This document shows, in pieces, positions 53,342 to 60,947 of a stretch of DNA of 64,000 nt; positions within the stretch are counted from its first letter, which is position 1, and each line of letters begins with the position of its first letter. The notes beneath the pieces were generated by a model. The model ran no database searches, had not been told where the DNA came from, and was given only the letters and a program-made list of their open reading frames with translations. The stretch spans positions 1 to 64,000 of the forward strand of contig NZ_BJFL01000001.1 of the NCBI RefSeq assembly GCF_005405885.1, given 5' to 3'. The position numbers and the translations under genes were made by a program. This DNA is from Gandjariella thermophila (lineage in GTDB: Bacteria > Actinomycetota > Actinomycetes > Mycobacteriales > Pseudonocardiaceae).

Positions 53342-54594
53342 GGGGCACCCGTGTCATATATGGCTTGGAGAGCCGCGTCGAGTTCGCGGGCCTCTGCCGT
53401 CCGGAACGGCAATGTGGCGCGGAAATTACGAACCCGCATGGCGACGCGTTCACTGCCGTACGCCTGCCCGGTAGCAAGCGCTTCTGCCGCAAGCGCGCAC
53501 GCCTCGGCCACGTGACCGTCGCCGGCCAGGACGTGCGCATGTTCCACCTGTGCCAGAGCCCGAGGCTTGGGCGCCGTCAGCGCGGGCGACGCAGCCTGGT
53601 AGGCCGCACGCGCGGCGCGCACATCGCCGAGCCGACCAAGCGCAGCAGCCTGGTAACGAGCAGCCTTGGCCGAGTCGAAGCTGAAAACCCATGGCCACAC
53701 GGGTTCTCCCCGAGCCCGGCCGGTCAGCCGTTCGGCATCCTTGAGCGCGGCGATGCTGGGCAGACGCTCGCCGAGCGCTGCATGTGCGACCGCACGCAGC
53801 GAAGCCAGCCACGCGTGTGCAGAGTCGGGAGCGGAGGCGCCGAGTTGAGTGACGGCACGATCCAGCAGCCGGAGCCCTTGACGGGGATAACCGCCGTCCA
53901 CCGCGAATTGGCCGAGGCTGGCCGTCATGTACCCGGCGAGCAGTGGATGGGCGGCCTGTTGCGCGTAGCCGATGGCTTCGGCGTAGCGGCGGCGTGCGGT
54001 AGCCGAGTCGCCGCGGTCGGCGGACAGCCATGCGGCAAGCCCCGCGATCTCCGCGAGTAGGCCGAAACCGCTGGGTGTGCGCGCTTGCTCGGCGACGAGG
54101 GCGTAAGACAGACGCAGGTGAGCCGCCACGGCGGGGCCGAGATACTCGGACGACACGGTCGACTCCATCCGGCGGTAGCAAGCCGTGGGCCCTCCGATCG
54201 CGGACCGGGTGTCGCCCGCTGGTAGGGCGTGCGCCTCGCCCGGACGTAACACGAACGCGCCGGCGCCCACGCCGAACGCGCTCTTGAGGAAGGTCTTGCG
54301 ATTCACCCTGTCCAAGTTAGCCCGTCGAGGGTTGGTGAAACCGAGATCGGCATCGCTCGGCGCATCCAGCACCGCGCGGAGCGCTGCCCGATAGTGGGCG
54401 GCGGGCCAACGAATAACACCACGCTCCCACTTGCCCACGTGGTTCGCGTCGACCGCGGTCACTCTGCCCGTGACGCGGTAGATGTGGGCGTTCACCAGGT
54501 CCGCGAGTTCTTGCCGAGTCAGCGGTTCGCCTGGCGAGGTAGGCGATGGGGCGCGCTCGCGGGCGAATCGCAGCAGGTCATTGGGTTCTGACAC
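53338..54594 (-). CDS. XRE-family regulator with Tat-like linker and TPR domain
   Basis: The 418-residue protein starts at a GTG behind AAGGGAG. The N-terminal XRE helix-turn-helix (about 25-85) includes LTRQELADLVNAHIYRVTGR and VGKWERGVIRWP. A linker (about 95-135) has RKTFLKSAFGVGAGAFVL, resembling a twin-arginine signal core with Arg-Lys, which is odd in a DNA-binding protein. The remaining 280 residues are helical TPR-like repeats (RRRYAEAIGYAQQAAHPLLA and similar). Such proteins are common near small actinobacterial signalling genes. It shares an ATGA junction with the SLOG-like gene, suggesting a functional pair. Confidence 0.82.
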   Translation of the reverse strand: MSEPNDLLRFARERAPSPTSPGEPLTRQELADLVNAHIYRVTGRVTAVDANHVGKWERGVIRWPAAHYRAALRAVLDAPSDADLGFTNPRRANLDRVNRKTFLKSAFGVGAGAFVLRPGEAHALPAGDTRSAIGGPTACYRRMESTVSSEYLGPAVAAHLRLSYALVAEQARTPSGFGLLAEIAGLAAWLSADRGDSATARRRYAEAIGYAQQAAHPLLAGYMTASLGQFAVDGGYPRQGLRLLDRAVTQLGASAPDSAHAWLASLRAVAHAALGERLPSIAALKDAERLTGRARGEPVWPWVFSFDSAKAARYQAAALGRLGDVRAARAAYQAASPALTAPKPRALAQVEHAHVLAGDGHVAEACALAAEALATGQAYGSERVAMRVRNFRATLPFRTAEARELDAALQAIYDTGAP

Positions 54595-54815
54595 CCGTAC
54601 TCCCTTAGTTGATCTCAAGCCGAGTGTGTCCGCGTTCACACGGAGCGAGACAGAGCGCTCGCTACCTCTTCCCCGATGGGGTCGCCGGCAGGAGGTGCTG
54701 CCCGGTGTTTCGGCGACGTCCAGGGTGCTCACAGGAGCGGCCCCTAGGGTCGGCTGGGTGGCGCGCCGGCTGGCGCCGTGCCAGCCCGAATATCGATACG
54801 AGGCGGGGGTATGTC

Positions 54816-56111
54816 TTGCATCGAGTCCGCGTGGCGACCGCCGTGCTCACCGGGCGGCTGCTGCTCGTCGCCGTGCTGCTGCTGGTGCTGGCCGGCGCGG
54901 CGGCCGCGGTGCCGCAGGGTCCGGACGACAGCCCGGCGGCGATGGGGCGGGACGGGTTGGCCGCGACGCCACCGATGGGGTGGAACAGTTGGAACGCCTT
55001 CGGCTGCGACATCGACGAGGCCAAGATCAGGGGTGTGGCGGACGCGCTGGTGGCCAGTGGAATGCGGGACGCCGGATACCGGTACCTGGTGGTGGACGAC
55101 TGCTGGTTCGACCCGCGACGCGGCCCGGACGGGCAGCTCCGGGCGGCACCGGACCGGTTCCCCGGCGGCATCCCGGCGCTGGTTCGCTATGTGCACGAGC
55201 GGGGCCTGAGGTTCGGCATCTACCTGTCCCCGGCCACGCGGACCTGTGCCCAGTACGCGGGCGACTACCCGGGTGCGACCGGGAGCAGGGGGCACGAAGT
55301 ACAGGACGCGGGCACGATCGCCGCGTGGGGCGCGGACTACCTGAAGTACGACTGGTGTTCCCCGTCTGGGGATCTCGGCGATCTGGTGGCCGGGTTCCGG
55401 CTGATGCGGGACGCGTTGCGCGCCACCGGCCGGCCGATCGTTTACAGCATCAACGCCAACAGCCACCAGGACGCCAATCCCGGCGAGACGCACGACTGGT
55501 CCGGGCTGGCCAACCTCAGCCGCACCACCCAGGACATCACCGCGGCATGGCACACCGGCCTGCGCGGCGCCGGTTGCCTGGGCATCAGCGACATCATCGA
55601 GGTGAACGCGGCGCTCGCGGCGCGGGCCGGACCGGGGCACTGGAACGACCCGGACATGCTGGAGATCGGCGTGCCCGGCACGGAAGGGCTGCCCGGCCTG
55701 ACCCCCGCCGAGGCGCGGACCCACCTCGGCATGTGGGCGATGATGGCGGCGCCGCTGATCGCCGGGAACGACGTGCGGTCCATGGACGCCGCCACCCGTG
55801 ACCTGCTCACCAACCGCGACGTCATCGCGGTCGACCAGGACCGGCTCGGCCGGCAGGGGCGGCGGATCCGCGGCACGGACGTGCAGGTCTGGGTCAGGCC
55901 GCTGGTCGAGGGGGTCGCGGTGGCGGTGTACAACCGGGGCGACGCGACCGCGGACATGGCCGCCACGACGGCAGAGGTCGGCCTGCCACCGGCCCGTGGC
56001 TACCTGGTGCGCGACGCGTGGAGCGGCCGGCAGTGGACGTCCACCGGCGCGCTCACCGCGGCGGTGGGTGCCCATGACACGGCGCTGCTCGTCGTCCGGC
56101 CGCTGCCCTGA
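54816..56111 (+). CDS. Secreted GH27 alpha-galactosidase
   Basis: The 431-residue protein has a signal peptide (about 5-35, LTGRLLLVAVLLLVLAGAAAA). The glycoside hydrolase 27 barrel follows: PPMGWNSWNAFGCDIDE, GYRYLVVDDCWFDP, DYLKYDWCSP (nucleophile Asp), GHWNDPDMLEIG and MWAMMAAPLIAGNDVR. A beta-sandwich closes the protein with DQDRLGRQGRRI. The start is uncertain; I prefer the TTG at 54816, which precedes the signal peptide and follows a G-rich tract, over a GTG at 54831. It would release terminal alpha-galactose from oligo- or polysaccharides outside the cell. It is divergent from the XRE-TPR operon. Confidence 0.88.
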   Translation: MHRVRVATAVLTGRLLLVAVLLLVLAGAAAAVPQGPDDSPAAMGRDGLAATPPMGWNSWNAFGCDIDEAKIRGVADALVASGMRDAGYRYLVVDDCWFDPRRGPDGQLRAAPDRFPGGIPALVRYVHERGLRFGIYLSPATRTCAQYAGDYPGATGSRGHEVQDAGTIAAWGADYLKYDWCSPSGDLGDLVAGFRLMRDALRATGRPIVYSINANSHQDANPGETHDWSGLANLSRTTQDITAAWHTGLRGAGCLGISDIIEVNAALAARAGPGHWNDPDMLEIGVPGTEGLPGLTPAEARTHLGMWAMMAAPLIAGNDVRSMDAATRDLLTNRDVIAVDQDRLGRQGRRIRGTDVQVWVRPLVEGVAVAVYNRGDATADMAATTAEVGLPPARGYLVRDAWSGRQWTSTGALTAAVGAHDTALLVVRPLP

Positions 56112-56211
56112 GCGGCCGCGCCGGCACCTAGTGGCCGAGCGGCCTGGTCCGGGCGGGTTGATCGGGACTACGTTGGATGTCACGCTCTGCGTCTGGCGGA
56201 GGGAGATGATC

Positions 56212-56568
56212 ATGCCGGGCCTGACCCCGTCCGATGCGTGGGTGCAGTGCCGACAGGAAGGCAACGCGGTGGTGGCCACGGTGGGTGGCGAGATCGACCT
56301 TGCCGCCGTACCGGTGTTGCAGGCGGAGATCGAGCCGCACGTGAAGAACGGCAGGCCGGTGGTGATCGACCTCAGGGGGGTGCCGTTCCTGGACTCCGCC
56401 GGCCTGTCCGGGCTGGTGCGCCTCGCCGAACTGGCCCGCGACGCCGGTGGTTCGCTCCGGGTGGTGGCCAATCGACGCAGCGTGGTGCGGGTGTTCCGGC
56501 TGACCGGCGTGGCCGAGTCGGTCGGCCTGTCCGCCTCGCTGGAGGAGGCGCTGTCGTCCTCGAACTGA
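56212..56568 (+). CDS. STAS-domain anti-sigma factor antagonist
   Basis: The 118-residue protein is a single STAS domain with GGEIDLAAVPVLQAEIEP and the phosphorylation loop PFLDSAGLSGLVRLAELA, whose Ser is the usual kinase target. It ends with a helix typical of SpoIIAA/RsbV-like antagonists. The ATG at 56212 follows GGAGGGAG; an ATG six bases earlier is too close to it. No anti-sigma kinase or sigma factor gene is adjacent, so its partner must be elsewhere. Confidence 0.88.
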   Translation: MPGLTPSDAWVQCRQEGNAVVATVGGEIDLAAVPVLQAEIEPHVKNGRPVVIDLRGVPFLDSAGLSGLVRLAELARDAGGSLRVVANRRSVVRVFRLTGVAESVGLSASLEEALSSSN

Positions 56569-56607
56569 GCCCGAGGCGCGGCAAATCCGGGTCCTGGGTC
56601 CCGGCGG

Positions 56608-56624
56608 TTCGGGGCGAAAGTCCC
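56608..56624. promoter_or_regulatory. DosR/DevR-box-like sequence
   Basis: TTCGGGGCGAAAGTCCC read on the opposite strand is GGGACTTTCGCCCCGAA. This matches all but two positions of the corresponding part of the mycobacterial DosR consensus TTSGGGACTWWAGTCCCSAA. It lies downstream of both the STAS gene and the hydrogenase operon, which is an odd place for a promoter site. Confidence 0.3.
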
Positions 56625-56696
56625 ATGGCGGCCCGTCACGTGGCGGAGGGACACTAGTCGGCGCTGGGGAAACCCGGCGACCGAGCCCGAGGGCAC

Positions 56697-56728
56697 GAAA
56701 AGAGGTCGAGCGACCGTGAAGGGTCGCT
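56697..56728 (-). terminator. Terminator of the hydrogenase operon
   Basis: On the minus strand AGCGACC-CTTCAC-GGTCGCT forms a 7-bp stem followed by CGACCTCTTTT, a short T-rich run. It lies about 75 bases after the last hydrogenase-operon stop. Confidence 0.5.
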
Positions 56729-56803
56729 TTGGACCCACCGCCGAAAGGCGGGAAAGTGCCCCCGGGCAGGCCTATGTCTGGGCCCGTGGTCGCCCAGCCC
56801 GGG

Positions 56804-56965
56804 CTACATCCGCTCAAACTTCGCGTAGCGGCGCATGTCCGGCAGGTTCACCAGCAGCACGGCGACCGCGGCCGCGCCGGCGAAACCGGCCGCGACCCGC
56901 AGCACGGTGGGGGAGAGGTACACCCCGCGTCGGGTGCTCAGGTAGGAGTGCTGCCGCTTCTTCAT
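56804..56965 (-). CDS. DUF6893-like small membrane protein of the hydrogenase operon
   Basis: The 53-residue protein has a basic N-terminus (MKKRQHSYLSTRRG), one hydrophobic segment (about 20-42, VLRVAAGFAGAAAVAVLLVNL) and the end PDMRRYAKFERM, typical of small proteins at the end of actinobacterial group 1h hydrogenase operons. It may anchor or stabilise the complex at the membrane; this is inference. The ATG overlaps the preceding stop (ATGA), and GGGAGGAA is the ribosome binding site. It is the last gene of the operon. Confidence 0.78.
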   Translation of the reverse strand: MKKRQHSYLSTRRGVYLSPTVLRVAAGFAGAAAVAVLLVNLPDMRRYAKFERM

Positions 56966-57636
56966 CCGTTCCTCCCGGTCGTGGCGTGGTTCAGCAGCGC
57001 GTCGATCGTGGCGTCCCACGATGGGTAGGCGTGCTCGGCGCGGTAGGCGTGCAGCCTGTCGAAGCTGTCCAGCGGCAGCGGTAGCCAGCGGCGGTCGCCG
57101 AAGTAGCGGGCGCGCAGCCGGTGCCAGCGCTCGGCGGGCAGCGCGAAGGCGGCCTCGGCGTCCCACGGCACCTGGGCGGCGCGCAGCCGCCCGTCGGCGT
57201 GGTAGAACACCGTGCCGCTGAACAGGAAGCGCAGCGGCAGGTCGCCGTCCCGCAGCGCGTGCAGGTAGCTCACCGCGGCGAGATCCATGTCCGAGCCGCA
57301 CGGCACCGGCAGCCGCACCTCGGTGTGCCCGGTGAACGCCGGCACGATCACCGTGACCTGGGCCCAGGTGAGGTCGCGCAGGCTACTCGCCCACTGCTCG
57401 GGGGCACCGAACACGGCATGCAGCCGGCGGCGGGTCGGCTCGTCGTAGCCCCGCACCGGCACGGCCAGCCGCACCGAGGTGGACAGCGCGATGGTGTGCA
57501 CCGCGACCCCGTCGGCGCAGTCGATGGCGAGGTGGAAGTCCAGCGTGGGCACCACGGCGAGGTGCTGCTCGCTGACGTCGGCGACATGCCAGGCCAGCCG
57601 GGGCGGGCCGGTGCGCGGTGTGGCCGCGGTGGTCAT
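56962..57636 (-). CDS. DUF6084-family protein of the hydrogenase operon
   Basis: The 224-residue protein is soluble and rich in beta-strands (VVPTLDFHLAIDCADGVAVH, VTVIVPAFTGHTEVRLPVPC). It then has a conserved stretch HALRDGDLPLRFLFSGTVFY and WDAEAAFALPAERWHRL. I recognise it as DUF6084, known only from hydrogenase clusters of this type. No catalytic motif is evident, so an assembly or partner role is likely. It overlaps both neighbours by four bases, giving strict translational coupling in the operon. Confidence 0.8.
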   Translation of the reverse strand: MTTAATPRTGPPRLAWHVADVSEQHLAVVPTLDFHLAIDCADGVAVHTIALSTSVRLAVPVRGYDEPTRRRLHAVFGAPEQWASSLRDLTWAQVTVIVPAFTGHTEVRLPVPCGSDMDLAAVSYLHALRDGDLPLRFLFSGTVFYHADGRLRAAQVPWDAEAAFALPAERWHRLRARYFGDRRWLPLPLDSFDRLHAYRAEHAYPSWDATIDALLNHATTGRNG

Positions 57637-57842
57637 GCCGGCGACAGGTTCGGCATGCCCGGCAGGATGGGGTTCCTGGCCTTCGGGTGAATCCCGGTGG
57701 AGCGGCGGGCGGTGGACCGGCCGTCCGGCAGGTGGCCCGGCTGCCTGTCGTAGTGGCCCCGGCTGTTGCCCTCGGTCACGCCCCTGGTGTGCGCGGGGGT
57801 GTCCGCCTTCACGTGCGGCTTGCCGACCCTGATGCTGGCCAT
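57633..57842 (-). CDS. 69-residue Gly/Arg/Pro-rich protein of the hydrogenase operon
   Basis: The protein is short, basic, hydrophilic and probably disordered. The sequence GNSRGHYDRQPGHLPDGRST followed by ARNPILPGMPNLSPA is a pattern I associate with small conserved proteins in actinobacterial group 1h hydrogenase operons. It has no cysteine and no membrane helix. A ribosome binding site AAGGAGGAGG precedes two adjacent ATGs (57845 and 57842). It overlaps the DUF6084 gene by four bases. Its role is unknown. Confidence 0.75.
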   Translation of the reverse strand: MASIRVGKPHVKADTPAHTRGVTEGNSRGHYDRQPGHLPDGRSTARRSTGIHPKARNPILPGMPNLSPA

Positions 57843-57883
57843 CATCCCTCCTCCTTCCGCCGCGTGCGCGCGGCCTGACACGG

Positions 57884-58549
57884 TCACGGGCCTTCCCGCC
57901 GGTGCGGCGCCTCGCCGCGCAGTCCGGCGAAGAACTCCTCGAGCCGGGTCCACACCTGCGAGCCGCCGGAGATGCCCGTCCAGCAGGTGCGGACCAGCGC
58001 CGCGAGCCGGTAGCAGTCGTCCACGCCGACCAGCCAGTGCTCGCGGCTGTCCCGGCTGCGGCGCACCAGCAGCGCCTCCACGTCGGTGTCCATGCCGGAC
58101 AGCTCCGGGTTGAGCTCCTCGATCCGCCGCCACGTCTCGGGCACCACCGCGGCGCGCACCGTGCCCAGCGGGCCGGGATACCGCGCGGTCACCGCGCCGT
58201 CGGCGTGGCGGACGAAGAACGCCATGTCCACCGGCACGCCGAGTCCCGCCCACAGCAGGTCGTCCATCCGGAAATCAGGAAGCGGGACGCGGCGCTGCGG
58301 GACCAGCCGGTAGTGGCCACCGCCCGCGGCACGGTGGTCGAACAGCAGCGCGCACGCCTGGCACGCGCACAGCACCCGGTGCCCGCCGTCCGCGCCGATC
58401 TCCAGCAGGTGCCGGTGTGTCGAGGGCACCGGCTCGGCGCACATCTCGCAGCCCTCGGTGCCCGCGGGCGCGCCGGCGGCACCGGGCCGGCGGGCGATCC
58501 GCCGCAGCCGGTGCGCGTGGAAGGACGGGGCGGGACCCATCGCGCTCAC
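57884..58549 (-). CDS. DUF5947-family protein of the hydrogenase operon
   Basis: The 221-residue protein has two Cys pairs near the N-terminus, in GCEMCAEPV and LCACQACALLFDH, with a nearby His (STHRHLLEIG). This looks like a zinc-ribbon or rubredoxin-like metal site. The rest contains FRMDDLLWAGLGVPVDMAFF and YRLAALVRTCWTGISGG. DUF5947 proteins occur next to NifU-like and hydrogenase genes of group 1h. The metal site suggests electron transfer or cluster delivery, but this is inference. I take the GTG at 58549, which overlaps the NifU stop; a GTG three bases earlier is also possible. Confidence 0.82.
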   Translation of the reverse strand: MSAMGPAPSFHAHRLRRIARRPGAAGAPAGTEGCEMCAEPVPSTHRHLLEIGADGGHRVLCACQACALLFDHRAAGGGHYRLVPQRRVPLPDFRMDDLLWAGLGVPVDMAFFVRHADGAVTARYPGPLGTVRAAVVPETWRRIEELNPELSGMDTDVEALLVRRSRDSREHWLVGVDDCYRLAALVRTCWTGISGGSQVWTRLEEFFAGLRGEAPHRREGP

Positions 58550-59115
58550 CACGCCCTCGGGGCGGGCTCGACCTGGCCGGGGTCGCCGCCGTCGCGTCCC
58601 CGCCCGGCACCGGCGGTGAGCGCGTCCAGCGGGACGAACGCGGTCGTCGCCGGCGCGGTGACGGTCACGTCCACCGTCTCGATCTCCGGAGCCGCGGCGC
58701 GCACCGCCACGTCCACCGCCTCACGCAGCCCGTCCGCGGAGGAGCCGCAGCCGGCGGCGGTCACCCGGACCCGGACCAGATCGTCCTCCACGGCGAGCAG
58801 TTCCGCGGTGGTGTGCGGGGCGGGCAACCGGTCCAGCGCCTGGCGCACCCGGCTCGCCACGTCCACCGGGTGCAGGTCGTGAACCAGCAGCAGGTGGCCG
58901 ACCAGCTCGTCCGCGGCCAGTTCGTGGGGCAGCTCCGGGTTGGCCCGGGTGAGGTGGCGCACGATCCGGTCGAGCGCCTCGCCGTACAGCGCGACCAGTT
59001 CCCGCACCGCGGCCAGCCCGGCGGCGCCGCCGGGGGAGTCCTGCCAGGACTCCAGGTCGGCCAGTGCCGCCTCGGCGTGCCCGACGCGGTCGTGGACCTC
59101 GCGCTGCTCCCACAT
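58546..59115 (-). CDS. NifU-like protein of the hydrogenase operon
   Basis: The 189-residue protein has a helical N-terminal half (LVALYGEALDRIVRHLTRAN) and a C-terminal NifU-type domain with LLAVEDDLVRVRVTAAGCGS. NifU scaffold domains normally carry C-x-x-C here; only one Cys is present in GCGSSADGL, so classical cluster binding between two Cys per monomer is not possible. It starts 14 bases after the large-subunit stop. In this operon type it is presumably dedicated to the hydrogenase iron-sulfur clusters or to another structural role. Confidence 0.82.
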   Translation of the reverse strand: MWEQREVHDRVGHAEAALADLESWQDSPGGAAGLAAVRELVALYGEALDRIVRHLTRANPELPHELAADELVGHLLLVHDLHPVDVASRVRQALDRLPAPHTTAELLAVEDDLVRVRVTAAGCGSSADGLREAVDVAVRAAAPEIETVDVTVTAPATTAFVPLDALTAGAGRGRDGGDPGQVEPAPRAW

Positions 59116-59129
59116 CGCGGTCCCCGGCG

Positions 59130-60932
59130 CTATTCCGTCCGGCCGAAGGTCGGCGTGTGCACCTCGCGCAGCACCCGCCCGCCGCCGAGGTACATGTGCA
59201 CGCCGCACGGCAGGCACGGGTCGAAACTGCGCACGGTGCGCATGATGTCGATGCCCTTGAAGTTCTCCGGGCCGTTCTCCTCGAAGATCGGCTGTCCCTG
59301 GACCGCGTCCTCGTAGGGCCCGGGGGTGCCGTAGACGTCGCGGGGGCTGGCGTTCCACGGGGTCGGCGGGTACGGGTGATAGTTCGCGATCTTCCGGTCC
59401 CGGATCACCACGTGGTGCGACAGCACGCCGCGCACCGCCTCGTGGAAGCCGACGCCGATGGCCTCGTCCGGCACGTCGAAGTCGGTGAACACCTTCGTTC
59501 TGCCGGCCCGCACCTCCTCCAGCGCCCTGTCCACGAAGTGCAGCGCCATGGCGGCGGAGTAGGCGACGAAGTAGATGCGGGCCCGGTCGCGCTCGATGGT
59601 GTTGGGGAAGGCCGGTGGCTTCCACTCCAGCCGCATCTCCGGCGTCTCCGGGGTGCGCGGCAGGTCGATCTGCACGCTGGTCCCGGTGGAGCGCACGTAT
59701 GGCGTGTTGACCAGGCCGGCCAGCGCGGTGGCCCACAGCCGGGCCAGCGGGCCGCCGCCGGTGTCCAGCGCGAGATGGTCCCCGCTGCGCGGGTCGTACC
59801 AGCGGGGGCTCATCACCCAGCTGTAGTTGCCTCCGTCGAGGTTGCGGGCCTGCGGCGCGGGCAGCGTGGTCTGGTTCCACGGGTGCCGCTGGTCGATCGG
59901 GTTGCCCAGCGGGTCGTGGGTGACGAAGGTCTCCTCGTTGACCCAGTCCTCGTAGTAGGAGCTGCCGAGCAGGATCCGCATGCCGACGTTGATGTCCACC
60001 AGGCTGGTGGTCACCAGCTGGCCGTCGACGATGATCCCCGGGGTGACGAACATGTCCCGGCCCCACTGGGTCATGTTGCGGTAGTCGTAGTCCACCGACT
60101 CGGGGTTCTGGAAGCAGCCCCAACAGCCTAGCAGGGTGCGGCGCCGGCCCACCTCCTCGTACCCGGGCAGCGCCTGGTAGAAGAAGTCGAACACGTCGTC
60201 GTTGAGCGCCACCGCCTTCTTGACGAAGTCCAGGCAGCGGGTCAGCCGGACCAGGTAGTCGGTGAACAGCTGCGGGGTGGCCACGGTGCCCACGCCGCCC
60301 GGGTACAGCGTGGACGGGTGCACGTGCCGGCCCTCCATCAGGCAGCACATCTCCCGGGTCAGCCGGCTCATCCGCAGCGCCGCCTTGTAGACCTCGCCCT
60401 CGAACGGGTTGAAGGCGCGCATGATGTCGGCGATGGTGCGGTAGCCGTGGATGCCGGCGCGCGGCGCCTCGGTGCGCTGGGCGCCGGCGAGCAGGCTGGG
60501 GTTGGTCTCCGCCACCATCCGCTCGCAGAAGTCCACGAACACCAGGTTGTCCTGGAAGATCATGTGGTCGAACATGAACTCCGCGGCCTCGCCCAGGTTG
60601 ATGATCCACTCGCCGAGCGGTGGGGTCTTGATCCCGTAGGCCATGTTCTGGGCGTACACCGAGCAGGTGGCGTGGTTGTCGCCGCAGATTCCGCAGATGC
60701 GGCTGGTGATGAAGTGGGCGTCGCGCGGGTCCTTGCCCTTCATGAAGACGCTGTAACCGCGGAAGACAGACGACGTGCTCTTGCACTCGACCACCTCCCG
60801 GTTGGCGAAGTCCACCTTGGTGTAGATGCCGAGGTTGCCCACGATCCGGGTGATCGGGTCGAACTCGACGTCCACCAGGTTGCGCCGCTCGCCGGCGCGT
60901 GCCCTTCCGGGGGTGGTCTTCCCTGTCACCAT
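59130..60932 (-). CDS. hhyL: [NiFe]-hydrogenase large subunit, group 1h (HhyL)
   Basis: The 600-residue protein carries the two Ni-Fe ligand motifs RICGICGDNHATC (L1) and DPCLPCGVHMYL (L2). Long family-specific stretches such as FCERMVAETNPSLLAGAQRT and CWGCFQNPESVDYDYRNM place it in group 1h (formerly group 5), the high-affinity hydrogenases that let soil actinobacteria oxidise atmospheric H2. After L2 only about 20 residues remain (ending THTPTFGRTE), so there may be no cleaved C-terminal peptide of the usual kind. The start GTG or ATG near 60932 fits the family. It follows the small subunit by 15 bases. Confidence 0.95.
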   Translation of the reverse strand: MVTGKTTPGRARAGERRNLVDVEFDPITRIVGNLGIYTKVDFANREVVECKSTSSVFRGYSVFMKGKDPRDAHFITSRICGICGDNHATCSVYAQNMAYGIKTPPLGEWIINLGEAAEFMFDHMIFQDNLVFVDFCERMVAETNPSLLAGAQRTEAPRAGIHGYRTIADIMRAFNPFEGEVYKAALRMSRLTREMCCLMEGRHVHPSTLYPGGVGTVATPQLFTDYLVRLTRCLDFVKKAVALNDDVFDFFYQALPGYEEVGRRRTLLGCWGCFQNPESVDYDYRNMTQWGRDMFVTPGIIVDGQLVTTSLVDINVGMRILLGSSYYEDWVNEETFVTHDPLGNPIDQRHPWNQTTLPAPQARNLDGGNYSWVMSPRWYDPRSGDHLALDTGGGPLARLWATALAGLVNTPYVRSTGTSVQIDLPRTPETPEMRLEWKPPAFPNTIERDRARIYFVAYSAAMALHFVDRALEEVRAGRTKVFTDFDVPDEAIGVGFHEAVRGVLSHHVVIRDRKIANYHPYPPTPWNASPRDVYGTPGPYEDAVQGQPIFEENGPENFKGIDIMRTVRSFDPCLPCGVHMYLGGGRVLREVHTPTFGRTE

Positions 60933-60947
60933 GTTCTGCTCCCGCCC

